Source: Roseiarcus sp963721905 (lineage in GTDB: Bacteria; Pseudomonadota; Alphaproteobacteria; Rhizobiales; Beijerinckiaceae). Taken from it: a DNA stretch of 64,000 nt. The stretch lies in assembly GCA_963721905.1 (NCBI GenBank), contig CAVRMF010000006.1:86560-150559 (forward strand), written 5' to 3'. Position numbers and translations under genes: made by a program. How positions within the stretch are numbered: position 1 is the first letter of the stretch; each line of letters starts with the position of its first letter. The notes below the pieces were generated by a model. It made no database searches. It was given only the letters and a program-made list of their open reading frames with translations, and had not been told where the DNA came from. Below, piece after piece: positions 1-9,400 of the stretch.

Positions 1-331
1 GACGGCGAGTCGCGACCGAAGACAGCAACTTGACCGTTCAGATTGCGGCGCTGCGGGCGGGTCTTTGCGGAAGAACCCCGCGGCTACAGCGAAGCGGCGC
101 ATGCCGCGCGTCGCGCCGTGCAGTCCATTCTGAGTTTGAGCCTATCCCGCAGCCTCTTGGCAGCGGCATTCGCCAAACTCGGGCGCATCGAGGGAGCGAA
201 GCCGTCGGCCGCGAGTGCTGGCGCTGGACCCTTCCTTCAGCGCTAACCCATTTTGCGCCGCCAGGGACGTCCCGACCGCACTGGCCGAACCCCTCGCGGA
301 GTCACGGTCCGTAGCAGGTCTCCCGGCTTAG
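1..331 (+). pseudogene. C-terminal remnant of an adenylate-cyclase-type TPR protein
   Basis: All three forward frames each give a piece of a recognisable tail. Around 100-200 there is A.AARRAVQ followed by LLAAAFAKLGRIEGAK. Near 220-245 another frame gives RVLALDPSFSAN, and that frame then runs PTALAEPLAE...GLPA to a TAG at 329-331. This order matches the TPR-rich C-termini of rhizobial adenylate/guanylate cyclases (tetratricopeptide units, then a short Leu-Pro end). The 5' part lies outside the window. At least two frame changes are needed to read it, so it is either decayed or carries sequence errors. Family assignment is from memory of the motif pattern, not from a search. Confidence 0.45.
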
Positions 332-348
332 CTGGAGAATCGTCGCGA

Positions 349-519
349 TCACGAATCCGACTTGCGCGGACCCGTGAGACGGACGATGTCTTCGATGTCG
401 CAGCGGCGGATGCCGATGTCGCACAGCTCATGGTCAGAGAACTGAGACAATTCGCGCACCGCCTCTCGATACCGGCGCCATGCGTCGATCTTCTCCGAGA
501 TCATCTTGAGGTTGATCAT
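349..519 (-). CDS. DUF1127 small protein
   Basis: This 56-residue protein is too short for most gene callers. It begins MINLKMISEKIDAWRRYREA and carries the DUF1127 core ELSQFSDHELCDIGIRRCDIE. ATG at 519 follows AGGAG by 5 bases, a good ribosome binding site, and TGA ends at 349. DUF1127 proteins are short, basic and helical; in Agrobacterium, Rhodobacter and relatives some members take part in small-RNA maturation and phosphate or C1 metabolism. The specific role here is unknown. A second, frameshifted DUF1127 gene lies at 3397-3557. Confidence 0.85.
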   Translation of the reverse strand: MINLKMISEKIDAWRRYREAVRELSQFSDHELCDIGIRRCDIEDIVRLTGPRKSDS

Positions 520-527
520 GTCGACTC

Positions 528-758
528 CTATTCTGGCGCCCCGAGGCGCCTGCTTGGCCGAAAGCCAATCGTTGCCGGCGCGCGCGGCGGCCGGACGGCA
601 GGGTCGGCAAAGTTCTCCGCAAAGGCTCGCTTGAGCATGGCCTCATCGCCTGTGTTCCAGAACTCATAGAACAAAGCGCGAGCGGCCTTCGCTCTCGCAT
701 CGTCATCGACGCTGTCGGCGGAGGGCCCCGGCGCAAGATGTGTGGGTCTATGCGGCAT
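528..758 (-). pseudogene. N-terminal fragment of a SnoaL-like cyclase/ester cyclase
   Basis: The 76-residue frame starts at ATG 758, overlapping the end of the VOC gene. It contains ARALFYEFWNTGDEAMLKRA followed by FAENFADPAVRP, the opening helix and first strand of SnoaL-like polyketide-cyclase or ester-cyclase proteins, normally about 130-150 residues long. After about 60 residues the similarity stops and the frame closes, so the catalytic half is missing. The overlap suggests it was once translated with the VOC and aldo/keto reductase genes. It is probably a truncated relic rather than a working enzyme. Confidence 0.5.
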
Positions 759-1149
759 GACTCTGCTCCTGCCTTGTGGATGAGGCGGATTCGGCGCTCT
801 GGTCACGGAAGACGAGCTCCAGGAGGATGCCGCTTGGCGTGCGTATGAAGAGACGCCGTTCGCCAAGTTCCGGCAGGTCCATCCGCGAATACGGGATGGA
901 GAGACGGTCGAGCTTCAGCCGCACCGCCTCATGGTCGTCGAGGCGAAAGGCGACCTGGTAAATCGTCTCCCCGGTCCGATCGACCGGGCCGCCCGGAATG
1001 AGGTGCACGACCGGCTGGCCGGCGGCGTAGACCCAGTAGCCGCGAAACGGGAAGGCCGGACGGTAGCCGACCTCGAGCCCGAGGACTGTTTCGAAAAACG
1101 CCCTGGCGGCCTCGAGGTCCTTCGTCTGCAGCGTTACGTGGTCGAGCAT
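748..1149 (-). CDS. VOC-family (glyoxalase/bleomycin resistance) protein
   Basis: This 133-residue protein starts MLDHVTLQTKDLEAARAFFE, the classic opening of a single-module vicinal-oxygen-chelate protein, and continues GYWVYAAGQPVVHLIPGG, then RLFIRTPSGILLEL. It keeps the metal-ligand positions of glyoxalase-like folds: His near the N-terminus, His in the central strand, and Glu in LLELVF. The ATG at 1149 follows AGAGGG by 4 bases. The upstream frame runs open through the aldo/keto reductase, but that is only read-through after its frameshift. The substrate is unknown. It sits directly behind the reductase and is probably co-transcribed with it. Confidence 0.8.
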   Translation of the reverse strand: MLDHVTLQTKDLEAARAFFETVLGLEVGYRPAFPFRGYWVYAAGQPVVHLIPGGPVDRTGETIYQVAFRLDDHEAVRLKLDRLSIPYSRMDLPELGERRLFIRTPSGILLELVFRDQSAESASSTRQEQSHAA

Positions 1150-1181
1150 GTCGCCCTCTGTCGATGCGATGTCGGATTGCT

Positions 1182-2202
1182 CTAGGCCGCGAGCTGAACC
1201 GGAGGGGCCATGAACTCCGGACCCACGGGGTTCGCGATCGTCTCCGAAAGAATCCGATCGATTTCGGCCATGGCGGACGAGTCGATATGCCAGCCGGCAA
1301 GGCCCGAGATAGGGGCAAGTTGGTCCGGCCGCCGCGCGCCCCAAAGCGCGATCATCGAGTTCCTGCCGGTCGAGAACCCAGCGCAAGGCAAGATGGATAA
1401 CCCGCCGTCCATAATTTTCCTGCGCGAACCGGTCGAGCCTCTCAACCGCCCGCAGGTATTGCGCAAAGCGGGGAGCCTGAAACTTGGGGTCGGTCTTTCG
1501 CAGGTCGTCCCCGACAAACTGCGTCTGCTTCGTCATGCGGCCGGAGAGCAGACTCCTGCACAGGGAGCCGTAGGCAAGCGTGACGATCTTTCTCTCCCGG
1601 CAATAGGGAAGGACGTCATCTTCGATGGCGCGTTCGAAAAGATTGTACGGCGACTGCGCCGTTTGCACGGGCGCAACCTTGCGAAAGGCTTCGATCTGCG
1701 CCGGACTGAAATTGCTGACGCCGACCATTCGAATCTTGCCGGCGCGCTGCAAGTCCGCCATCGCCGCCGCGGTTACCTCGATCGGCACGTTGGGATCGGG
1801 CCAGTGCACCTGATAGATGTCGATGACATCGGTGCGCAGCCGCTTGAGGGAATCCTCGATCTCCTTTTGAATGCGCGTCCGGCCTGCGCTGCGGAACGGC
1901 TGGCCGTTCTTCCAGTCGAGACCGACCTTGGTCGCGATCAGGACGCGGTTGCGCAGCCCGCCTTCGGCCAGCGCTTTGCCGACGATTTCTTCCGAGCGGC
2001 CGAAGCCGTAGGCCGGCGCCGTATCGATCAGCGTGACGCCGTGATCAATAGCCTCATGAATGGCGCCGATCGCCTCGACTTCATCGGTTCCGCCCCACAT
2101 CCATCCCCCCATCGCCCATGTCCCGAGCGCGATGCGCGAAGCTTTGAACGGCGCGCCGAGATATTCCATCTCGGCGTTGGTCGGCTTGATCTCAGAGATC
2201 AT
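1182..2202 (-). CDS. Aldo/keto reductase (one frameshift)
   Basis: NAD(P)H-dependent oxidoreductase with a TIM-barrel fold. The start MISEIKPTNAEMEYLG follows AAGGA by 9 bases. Visible motifs are RIALGTWAMGGWMWGG, LIDTAPAYGFGRSEEIVGKA (catalytic Asp and Tyr), IATKVGLDW (catalytic Lys), DVIDIYQVHWPDP (catalytic His) and GKIRMVGVSNFSP. Near 1355-1375 the frame shifts: the expected tail SMIALWGARRPDQLAPISG, ending APPVQLAA with TAG at 1182-1184, is in the next frame. Total length (about 339 residues) fits the family, so a single extra base is the simplest explanation. It forms a likely operon with the VOC gene and the upstream dehydrogenase. Confidence 0.85.
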
Positions 2203-2248
2203 GATTTCTTGTCCTTTCTTGGTGTGCCGGTCGCGCCATGGGCCGACC

Positions 2249-3244
2249 TCAATTGACATTGCGCGGAAGGTCGACCTGAAGTCCCGCTTCCTCAGCCGCA
2301 ACCAACCCGAGCGCACTCCAGTCGAGATCGCCATGGCCGCGCGCGATTCCTGTGATGAGCCGGTCTCGCACCACGTCGACAGACGGCATTGGGGCGTCGG
2401 CGCTTTCCGCCTCGGCGAGCGCCAGGCGCACATCTTTCAGCACCAGCGGCATGACGAATCCGGGCGTGTAAGCCTGCCTGACAATCCTGTCGCCATAGAT
2501 CTTGTGAGCGCGTCCGCCGAACATCGTGCCTGTCATGACCTCGAGAAAGGACTTGGGATCGAGTCCGCGCTTGAGAGCGACGGTGACGACCTCTCCCAGC
2601 ATCTCGAGCGTGGTGGCAGTCATCATGTTGCCGAGCAGCTTGACGAGGTTTGCATGCTGAGGATCAGCGCCGACGACAAATGTCCTCTGTCCAAGGCTGT
2701 CGAACAGCGGCTGACAACGTTCGACGTCGGCCGGGGCGCCGGCGGCAACGATGAAGAGCTGGCGCGCCCTGGCGGCATCCGGATTGCCGAAGACCGGGGC
2801 AGCGACGTAGCCTTGCCCGTGACGGGCGTGCTCCGCCGCGAGGAGGGACGCAGTGGACGTGCTGATCGTGCTCATCGAAAGATGAATCGCGCCGCGCTTC
2901 AGCCCCGAGACGAGGCCCTCGACGCCGGCGTTGTCTCGCCCGAGCGCGACGTCGCGAATGGCGGCGTCGTCCGGCACCATGCTGACGACGACCTCGCAGT
3001 CGAGCAGGTCGGCAAATTGCGTTGTCGGGTCGATACCGAGCGTCGCGAGCTCGTCCATCTGGTCGGCGCGGCGGACATAGGCAGTCACCCGATGTCCGGC
3101 GGCGACAAGGTTTGCGGCCATCGCCGTGCCCATTCGGCCAAGACCGACAAAGCCGATCTCGCCCTCAACCGGCACGTGGCCCGAGGGCTTGGCCTCCGGC
3201 GTGGAGGGGCCGGCGAAAGAAGAGACGGATTCGTCCTTGAACAT
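2249..3244 (-). CDS. NAD(P)-dependent beta-hydroxyacid dehydrogenase family protein
   Basis: 3-hydroxyisobutyrate dehydrogenase-like enzyme of about 331 residues. A Rossmann motif EIGFVGLGRMGTAMAANL appears at about residue 30 after an unusual Ser/Pro-rich leader. The substrate signature follows (HLSMSTIS, normally D.ST.S), then the catalytic Lys region NLVKLLGNMM and the helical C-domain VMPLVLKDVRLALAEAE. Two adjacent ATGs are possible; the second (3244) lies 5 bases after AGGAGG, the first only 2 bases after, so I prefer 3244. Family members oxidise or reduce small hydroxyacids or semialdehydes. The substrate here is unknown. Confidence 0.85.
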   Translation of the reverse strand: MFKDESVSSFAGPSTPEAKPSGHVPVEGEIGFVGLGRMGTAMAANLVAAGHRVTAYVRRADQMDELATLGIDPTTQFADLLDCEVVVSMVPDDAAIRDVALGRDNAGVEGLVSGLKRGAIHLSMSTISTSTASLLAAEHARHGQGYVAAPVFGNPDAARARQLFIVAAGAPADVERCQPLFDSLGQRTFVVGADPQHANLVKLLGNMMTATTLEMLGEVVTVALKRGLDPKSFLEVMTGTMFGGRAHKIYGDRIVRQAYTPGFVMPLVLKDVRLALAEAESADAPMPSVDVVRDRLITGIARGHGDLDWSALGLVAAEEAGLQVDLPRNVN

Positions 3245-3396
3245 CATTGCCTCCTGATGAAGTGTTTCAGCGACTGGCGGCGCCTGGTCTCGAATATCGT
3301 CAACCTGATGCCTTCCTCAGAGAGGATGACATCGTCCGCACTGAGGACGCCTAAAACCAGACGTGAGGCTCTGGCGGCGCTTCCGGTCTTCCAAAC

Positions 3397-3557
3397 CTAG
3401 GTCTGTTTTTGCGATAGGCGGCGGGCGATATCGCGAATATCGGCACGACCAACCCGGATGTCGGCAACTGGTGGTCGGAATCGCTGGCACGCGCCTCGAA
3501 TACGATTCTGTAGGTTCGGCGGCGCCGCAAGAATCGCGTGAGCGAGAACATTTTCAT
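3397..3557 (-). CDS. DUF1127 small protein (frameshifted)
   Basis: From ATG 3557 the frame reads MKMFSLTRFLRRRRTYRIVF then ASDSDHQLP. Shifting frame at about 3460 gives ADIRVGRADIRDIARRLSQK with a stop at 3397. Joined, this is a standard DUF1127 protein of about 53 residues: basic N-terminal helix, then S(D/E)HQLADI.V.RADI. The span is one base short of a whole number of codons, so a single-base deletion, real or from sequencing, explains it. Its upstream region carries no motif I recognise. Confidence 0.65.
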
Positions 3558-3838
3558 GACGCTCTCCTGTATGAGACTTCGATAGGGAGAGAACGCGCCG
3601 TAGTTCGCAACGTTCTTTGTCCGGCGAAGGTACCCTCGCCGCGCAATTATTCCATCCTACATCGGTAGGCAGGGACGATGTCTTGGTTTCGTGAGACGAA
3701 ACCTTCGTATGGTCGTCCCGCCGCAGAGAGTGAACGGACGGCGCGGGGAGCGCGGCGGCGATACCCGCGCCGAAGGTTGATGTCTGCGTTTGAAGAGGCG
3801 AGCTGTTGCCAGTGATGTCGACTTGAGCGAAGTTCAAT

Positions 3839-3940
3839 GTCATCCTCACGATCAATCCCGGCGGCATGCGAATTGGACTGTCAATTTGCTGCTTGATCGC
3901 CGAAGCCGAGGCGGGCGGACAGGTGTGGGTTTCCCTGTGA
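3839..3940 (+). pseudogene. Histidine kinase C-terminal relic
   Basis: The short frame reads VILTINPGGMRIGLSICCLI, then AEAEAGGQVWVSL and TGA. This aligns with the last part of FixL/GAF-PAS kinase ATPase domains, where FFTTKPGGMGIGLSICRSII is followed by HGG.LW. The intact kinase at 5454-7602 has the same stretch. Upstream there is an in-frame stop, and nothing else of the kinase remains. It sits 50 bases before a FixJ-type regulator, which is where its partner kinase would be expected. Confidence 0.5.
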
Positions 3941-3991
3941 CGGACGAGCGGCGTAACAATCCGGTCGACCTCCGCGCGGGAGGGAGTTCTC

Positions 3992-4661
3992 GTGACGCAG
4001 CGAAGGCCCTCTAAACAGATTGACGCGGTTCCTGAGACGCCAATCGTCCTCGTCGTCGATGACGACCAGGAGGTTCGCGATGCACTGGGCAGCTTATTTC
4101 GATCGGTCGGCCTTGAACCTAGATTGTTCGGCTCGACGGCGGAATTGTTGCAGCACAAGCTCCCCGACGCGCTCTGCTGCCTTGTCCTCGACATCAGACT
4201 GCCCGGGGTGAGCGGCCTCGACTTCCAAACTCAGCTGGCTAACGCGAACATTCATGTCCCCATCATCATGATGACTGGCCATGGCGACATTCCCATGTCG
4301 GTCAGGGCCATGAAGGCAGGAGCGGTCGATTTCCTGGCGAAGCCATTCCGCGATCAGGACATGCTCGATGCCGTGACGCAGGCGATCGAACGGGACCGGA
4401 AGCGACGTGATAGCGAAAGATCGCTCGCTGAACTACGCGGTCTGTTCGAGTTCGCTGACGACGCGCGAGCGGGAAATCATGGCGCTTGTCACCGCAGGGC
4501 TGATGAACAAACAGGTGGCGGGGCAACTCGGGCTCAGTGAAATCACGGTCAAGATCCATCGCGGTCACGTCATGAGGAAGATGCGCGTGCGGACCTTGGC
4601 GGACCTCGTGAGGGCGGCCGAAGCCCTCGAGCTGCCTCATACGGAGAAATCCAAGGAATAA
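3992..4661 (+). CDS. FixJ-type response regulator (REC + LuxR HTH; one frameshift)
   Basis: Start is GTG at 3992 behind GGGAGGGAG. Residues about 18-130 form a receiver domain: IVLVVDDDQEVRDAL, phospho-acceptor Asp in CLVLDIRLPGVSGLDFQ, MMTGHGDIPMSVRAMKAGA and the conserved Lys in FLAKPF. The LuxR/GerE helix-turn-helix follows in the next frame (SLTTREREIMALVTAGLMNK, then SEITVKIHRGHVMRKM). The shift lies near 4450, where one extra T in gagttcgctg would explain it. FixJ proteins activate transcription when phosphorylated by a partner kinase. The nearby GAF-PAS kinase at 5454 is the obvious candidate, the adjacent kinase relic being dead. Confidence 0.82.
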
Positions 4662-4766
4662 ACGTCTGTATGATTTCATAGTGGTGCCGATCGGTTCACT
4701 ACCCAGCTGTTTGCTGCGCGCTCCGGTTTTTGCTCCCGGGCTTGGCGCGCAAAATGGATAGCCCGC

Positions 4767-5144
4767 GTGTCAAAGGCTCAGATTGTTTCGATTGTTGATG
4801 ACGACGCGTCAGTTCGCGCGGCAATGGAGAGCCTCGTGAGGTCGCTCGGTTTCGTCGCGTTCGCATTCGAATCCGCTGACGATTTCCTGCGCTCGCCACG
4901 GGTTGACGACAGCGCCTGCCTGATCACCGACGTCCAGATGCCCGGCATGAGCGGCCTTGACCTTCAGGATCGCTTGATCGCGCAAGGAAGCCGCATTCCA
5001 ATCATCTTCATCACGGCGTTTCCCGAACCAACCATTCGAAAACGAGCTGAAGCCGGAGGCGCGCTTGCTTGTCTCGAAAAGCCATTTCGCTGCGGGACCA
5101 TGATAGAGTTGCTGCGCCAGGCGCTAGCGGCGCAATCACGCTGA
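4767..5144 (+). CDS. Single-domain response regulator
   Basis: A 125-residue stand-alone receiver starting at GTG 4767 (SKAQIVSIVDDDASVRAAME). The acidic pair DDD is followed by the acceptor Asp in CLITDVQMPGMSGLDLQDRL, the Thr-like position in IIFITAFPE, and the Lys in LEKPF. There is no output domain. Such proteins often act as phosphate sinks or relay partners, or are truncated FixJ paralogues; its sequence is closest to the receiver of FixJ-type regulators. It lies between the FixJ-type gene and the sensor kinase and is likely part of the same signalling unit. Confidence 0.85.
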   Translation: MSKAQIVSIVDDDASVRAAMESLVRSLGFVAFAFESADDFLRSPRVDDSACLITDVQMPGMSGLDLQDRLIAQGSRIPIIFITAFPEPTIRKRAEAGGALACLEKPFRCGTMIELLRQALAAQSR

Positions 5145-5453
5145 AGTCTGCGCAATCGAGCTCTCGCGGTCTGCCGGGAAGGCGGCCAAACTCACAAGGC
5201 GCCGCAGTCACTCCCTGAACAAGCCTTTCATCGAGGCCGAGCTGGTCGCAGGCATCCGATCGGTCCCTACCGACTTCCGTTGACTTCAGAATAGAGTCTC
5301 ATAAATTTGAGTTGCTCGGCGCTTGGAAAATCGGAACTGCTCTCCGTCACCAAAGAACGCCCGAAGCGCGGGCAGTACGCCGGCGCGTTAAGGCGCCGAG
5401 AGCTGGCGATCTAGCCCGGCGGCGACCGGCTTACTTCATGAGGAAGCATCCCC
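5145..5453. other. Intergenic stretch, no gene seen
   Basis: About 310 bases between the single-domain receiver and the sensor kinase. I see no coherent reading frame, repeat or clear terminator. The last part carries GAGGAA, which serves the TTG start of the kinase. Confidence 0.4.
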
Positions 5454-7602
5454 TTGAAGCTAGACGAGCCCACGAAAGAAAGGCTGCTGGCTGAAATCGC
5501 CGAGCGCATGCGCGTCGAGGAGCAGCTGCGGACGGCCAACCGCACCCTCCGAACTATCAATCGTTGCAACGAGGCGCTCGTTCGCGCCACAGAGGAGATC
5601 GAGCTGGTAGAGGCCGTCTGCCGAATCCTGGTCGAGGACGGCGGCATGCGGATGGCCTGGGTTGGGTATCGTGAAGAAAACGCTGCGCGGAGGATCCGGC
5701 GGATTGGGCACGCTGGATTCGACAATGGATATCTCGATCTCATTGATGTTAGCTGGGCTGACGCTCCGAAGGGGCAGGGGCCAACGGGCGTCGCCATTAG
5801 AACCGGCGAGCTCTGCTGGGCTGATGATATCGCGACCGACCCGCACTTCCGGCCCTGGCAGGATGAGGCGCTCGGGCGCGGCTATCGGTCCGCGGTCGCG
5901 CTCCCGCTCAAGTCCGATGGGACGGCGTTCGGCGCGCTCATTCTCTATTCCGACCGGCCCCGCGCTTTCGACGACCAGACGCGTTCGCATTTCACCGATC
6001 TTGCCAATGACCTGGCCTATGGGGTGATGGCGATCCGGACCCGAGCCGACCGCGTCCGGGTCGAGGCGGAATTGCGCCGCATCGAAGCGTATCTTGAGGA
6101 GGGACAAAGGCTGACGCACACGGGAAGCTGGGCCTGGAACGTCGCGAGCCGTGAGAACATCTATTGGTCTCCGGAGCACTACAGGATTTTTGGCCTCGAT
6201 CCGGAGAAGGACTCGCAGTCCTTCGAGAAGGCTGTTCAGCGGATTCTTCCGGAAGATCGGGACAATTTCATCAAGATTCTCTGATACCGCGGTCCGGGAA
6301 AAGAAGGACTTCGAGGTCGACTTGCGGATTCCTTGGCCGGACCGGACCCTGCGCTATCTTCATAGCGTCGGACATCCCGTCTTCGACAAAGACGGCGAAG
6401 TCGTCGAGTACGTGGGCACGCTCGTCGACGTCACCGAACAGCGTCTAGCCAGGATGGCGCTGGAACGCGAAAACGCGAAGCGCCGGCGGGCGGAGGAGGA
6501 GCTGCGCCGCAGCGAGGCTTTTCTTGCCGAAGGCCAAAGAATCAGCCGAACCGGAAGCTGGGCCTGGAACGTGACCACCGGCGAGGTGACGTGGTCGGCC
6601 GAGCATTTTCGCATTTTCGGATTTGATCCAAATACGGCGACGCCGTCCTACGCAGTAGGTCTGGACCGGATTCATTCTGAGGATCGCGCGGCCGTCGAAG
6701 ACATGTTGCAGAAGGCGGTCCGAGACAGCAGCGACTTCCAATGCGACTTTCGCATCGTCACGCCCGATGGCGCGACAAAATATGTGCACAGCCTGGGCCG
6801 TGTAGCCGCCAACGGCGCCGAATTCATCGGCGCGGTCATGGACGTGACCGAGCGGCGGCTCGCAGAGGAAGCCCTGCGGAGCGCACTGGGCGATCTCGAA
6901 CGGGCGTCGCGGTTGAGTACGATGGGCCAGCTCACTGCATCGATCGCGCATGAGATCAATCAGCCGCTCGCCGCGATCATCACCTACGCCGACGCCTGCC
7001 TGCTCTGGCTCGAAGCGGACCAGCCAAATCTCGAGGAAGCGCGACAGGCCGCGACGCGCATCGTGAGAAACGGCCACCGCGCCGGTGATATCATCAAGAG
7101 TATCCGCGCCCTGACCCGGAAGTCGTCGCCGGAAATGGTCTCGCTTGATATCAACGACGTGATCCGGGAGGTGATCGTCCTCATGGGCGCCGAGTTCCGC
7201 CGCCATGGCGTTCGGGTCGAAACCTTGCTGTCGTCAAATCTCGAATCCGTCGTTGGCGATCGGGTCCAGCTTCAGCAGGTCGTGCTGAATTTGATCATGA
7301 ACGGCATCGAGGCGATGGCGGATTTGGTGCACGGTCGACGTCGGCTGCAGATCAGATCCGCGAATGCCGAATCCGGCAGTGTGCTCGTCGCAGTTCAGGA
7401 TTCGGGCCACGGTCTCGACCCCGCGCAGACGGGCCGGCTCTTCGAGGCGTTCTTCACCACCAAGCCACAGGGCATGGGGATCGGATTGTCGATCTGCCGT
7501 TCGATCATTGATGCGCATGGCGGCCGACTGTGGGCGTCGCCGAACCTGCCAAACGGCGCCGTCTTCCAGTTCACCCTGCCGGGGGTCGGTAGGCCTGATT
7601 AG
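5454..7602 (+). CDS. GAF-PAS-PAS sensor histidine kinase (one frameshift)
   Basis: The TTG start at 5454 follows GAGGAA. A short coiled coil (MRVEEQLRTANRTLRTINRC) leads into a GAF domain (about residues 40-190, ending LILYSDRPRAFDDQTRSHF). Two PAS_3-type domains follow, each opening EGQRLTHTGSWAWNV or EGQRISRTGSWAWNV. The kinase core has the phospho-acceptor His in TASIAHEINQPLAAIITYA, the N box LQQVVLNLIMNGIEAM and the G box FFTTKPQGMGIGLSICRSII. The frame changes near 6270-6285, inside the first PAS domain; total length about 715 residues fits the architecture. It is a soluble sensor with no membrane helices, probably the partner of the regulators upstream. Confidence 0.85.
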
Positions 7603-7943
7603 CGAGCGAGGCGGGCGGGTTCTTCGTCGCGATCCTGAGGAGCCCTATCAAGCCCTTTCAAATGTCCGGTCGAAAGCCTCGGTCAGATCGCGAGGCGCCG
7701 ATTGTTCGACGCCGAAAAGCTTCAGGACCAAGGCGTCCTCGCAGCTAAGACCGGACTTATAAAAGTCGTAAGATTCGCTCGATAAGAGCTGAGGCTCGCC
7801 AGCCTCGACCCCGCTCATTCATAGCGAACTCGGGGTCATCTATTTGTTGCGTAGTGATTATACTTGAATATAGGTGTTCGGCGGCGGTTCAGTACCGGCG
7901 CCCCTCGCACGAGCAGGGGCCGGCCATGGCGCAGGAGGCGTTC
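7603..7943. other. Intergenic stretch, no gene seen
   Basis: About 340 bases between the kinase and the CsbD-like gene. I see no convincing frame or RNA. AGGAGG at its 3' end is the ribosome binding site of the next gene. Confidence 0.35.
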
Positions 7944-8153
7944 ATGAGCTGGGATCAAATCCAAGTGACTTGGAAGCAGCTCAAAGAGAAATTCGTCTTC
8001 CAGTGGTTCAGGGTGACTGATGACAACTACAACGGTCTGGAACTGATCGGCGCGGAGATGTCGAGGGACGGCCAAAGCGACGGGCAGCCGAATGCGTTTC
8101 GCCCCGACGACCGTGAAAAGCGGAGCGAGTTTTCGTTGCACATCGGCAGTTGA
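7944..8153 (+). CDS. CsbD-like protein, divergent
   Basis: ATG at 7944 lies 5 bases after AGGAGG. The 69-residue product opens MSWDQIQVTWKQLKEKFVFQ then WFRVTDDNYNGLE, clearly modelled on the CsbD signature MNWDQIEGKWKQLKGKVKEQWGKLTDDD. The second half (EMSRDGQSDGQPNAF...) no longer resembles CsbD, which normally continues with IAGKRDQLVG. It may have drifted or suffered a frame change. CsbD proteins are small, hydrophilic and general-stress induced, of unknown mechanism. Two more typical members occur at 9401 and 21856. Confidence 0.55.
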   Translation: MSWDQIQVTWKQLKEKFVFQWFRVTDDNYNGLELIGAEMSRDGQSDGQPNAFRPDDREKRSEFSLHIGS

Positions 8154-8417
8154 TTCAACTCGCGATACAAATCTGAAGGCGAGAGTGGTTTCCCGCCCTC
8201 GCCAATTCACGGTTTGGCCCGAAGCAGGCGCGGCCCATGAGGGACCCCGCGACGGCCGCGGCCGCCGACTCCGGCGATCGTCGCCTGCGTCGATCCGACC
8301 TTTCATTGAGATGTGGTCATCGATCCCGCCTAAGTAAGGGTGTCACCCTATTGCGTACCCCAGCCTGATTTCGACCTCAGGCGAGTTCGAAAATCTAAGG
8401 CTAAGCGCTTGACTTCA

Positions 8418-8438
8418 TTGGTGCGGTTGAGGGACTCG
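8418..8438 (+). repeat. Putative left attachment site (tRNA-Thr 3'-end copy)
   Basis: The 21 bases here match the 3' end of tRNA-Thr at 48208-48229 (ttggtgc, then ggttgagggactcg), differing only by one missing C. Both copies read the same way on the plus strand, so they are direct repeats about 39.8 kb apart. A tRNA 3'-end duplication at the far end of an element is the standard mark left by P4-type tyrosine integrases. The integrase at 46833-48044 sits next to the tRNA copy. Confidence 0.6.
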
Positions 8439-8492
8439 CAAAACAATCACAACTGATTGGAGTCTATATAAGTTTGTGTATAGGTAATGCAA

Positions 8493-8513
8493 AATACCAA
8501 CAATTGTACCAAC
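8493..8513 (+). repeat. Integrase-arm-like repeat near the left end
   Basis: ATACCAAC and GTACCAAC occur 4 bases apart. The same pair, 19 of 21 bases identical overall, occurs at 48075-48095 just upstream of the integrase start. It lies 55 bases inside the tRNA-like repeat at 8418-8438, as expected for arm-type binding sites at one end of an integrated element. Confidence 0.5.
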
Positions 8514-8781
8514 AGATGCCGCCGCCTGACCTTCAACAATTGAGCCAACCCTTGGGGAAGGTGCCTCTCGATCGCTGAAAAACCGTCGTCCGATGCCGAC
8601 CGGCCGGTTCCCAAGCAATAGGCGAACCGGTCAGCATTGATTGCATCCAATCGACCAAGTTTTCCGATTGATGCCCGGACGCTTGGCCGACCGTCTGAAG
8701 CTCGACCCCTCCAGCCGTTGGAAAAGATTGCACCGTCGAAGCCTGGGACGAAACAGATTTCCCCGAAGGATTTGAATTCGG

Positions 8782-9348
8782 TCAGACGCCATCGGCCCTG
8801 CCGGATGCGCGCGCGGACTCGGAACGTGTCTCCTTGAGTGCGTCGATCACCGATTGAGGGTCCGCTGGTTGAGCCATCACTTCGGCTAGTTCGTCGACCC
8901 GATTGTGAAGGTGCGGGCTATCGTGGCGAAGCTCCTCAAGCAGTGCGACCACCTTCGCGATCTTTTGCTCGCTCAAGATGGTCAGCTCCAGATTGAGGAG
9001 CTCGCGGCGCTGGGTAAGGCGATCGTCTCCTCTCTGCGTGGTGAGGATCAGTATAACCAAATAGAGGGACGCCAACGACGATGCTCCCGCCAACCACGCG
9101 AAGGGAGGCGGGTCGGGCGCGCGATAGCCAAGCGCGAAGACGAAGCAGTTCAGGCTCACCCAGCCGACGACGAAAGCAGTCAGTGTTGCAATGAAGCTGG
9201 CGCGGCCCAACAGCGATGTGATGCGGTCGACGGCGCGCTGATGGTGTGTGGCGCTCGCATGGTGTGCGGCGTTAAGCCGTGCGATCGACTGGATGGTTTC
9301 CTCTATATGGATCGGAAGGATTGATGATGCGGCGTCCGTTTCAGGCAC
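8782..9348 (-). CDS. DUF1003 membrane protein
   Basis: This 188-residue protein is read from GTG 9348 with GAGG 8 bases upstream. It has a hydrophilic N-terminus ending HHQRAVDRITSLLGRASF. Two membrane helices follow (LTAFVVGWVSLNCFVFALGY and LAGASSLASLYLVILILTTQ), then RGDDRLTQRRELLNLELTIL and a helical tail. The R..D..T..R....L...L stretch after the second helix is typical of DUF1003. The function is unknown; members are inner-membrane proteins often found among stress genes. It opens the CsbD/PRC/GlsB-rich stretch. Confidence 0.85.
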   Translation of the reverse strand: MPETDAASSILPIHIEETIQSIARLNAAHHASATHHQRAVDRITSLLGRASFIATLTAFVVGWVSLNCFVFALGYRAPDPPPFAWLAGASSLASLYLVILILTTQRGDDRLTQRRELLNLELTILSEQKIAKVVALLEELRHDSPHLHNRVDELAEVMAQPADPQSVIDALKETRSESARASGRADGV

Positions 9349-9400
9349 TTGCCATCCTCTATAGCGGAAACCGCGCGTCGCCGCAGACCAGGGTCGCGGA

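Noticed and set aside
2060..3400. 446-codon forward frame opposite the dehydrogenase
   Set aside because: Antisense shadow; the reverse-strand gene has clear Rossmann and catalytic motifs.
8198..8414. Hairpin-rich stretch as a terminator or small RNA
   Set aside because: Stems such as GGCGAG/CTCGCC have long loops and no U-run.
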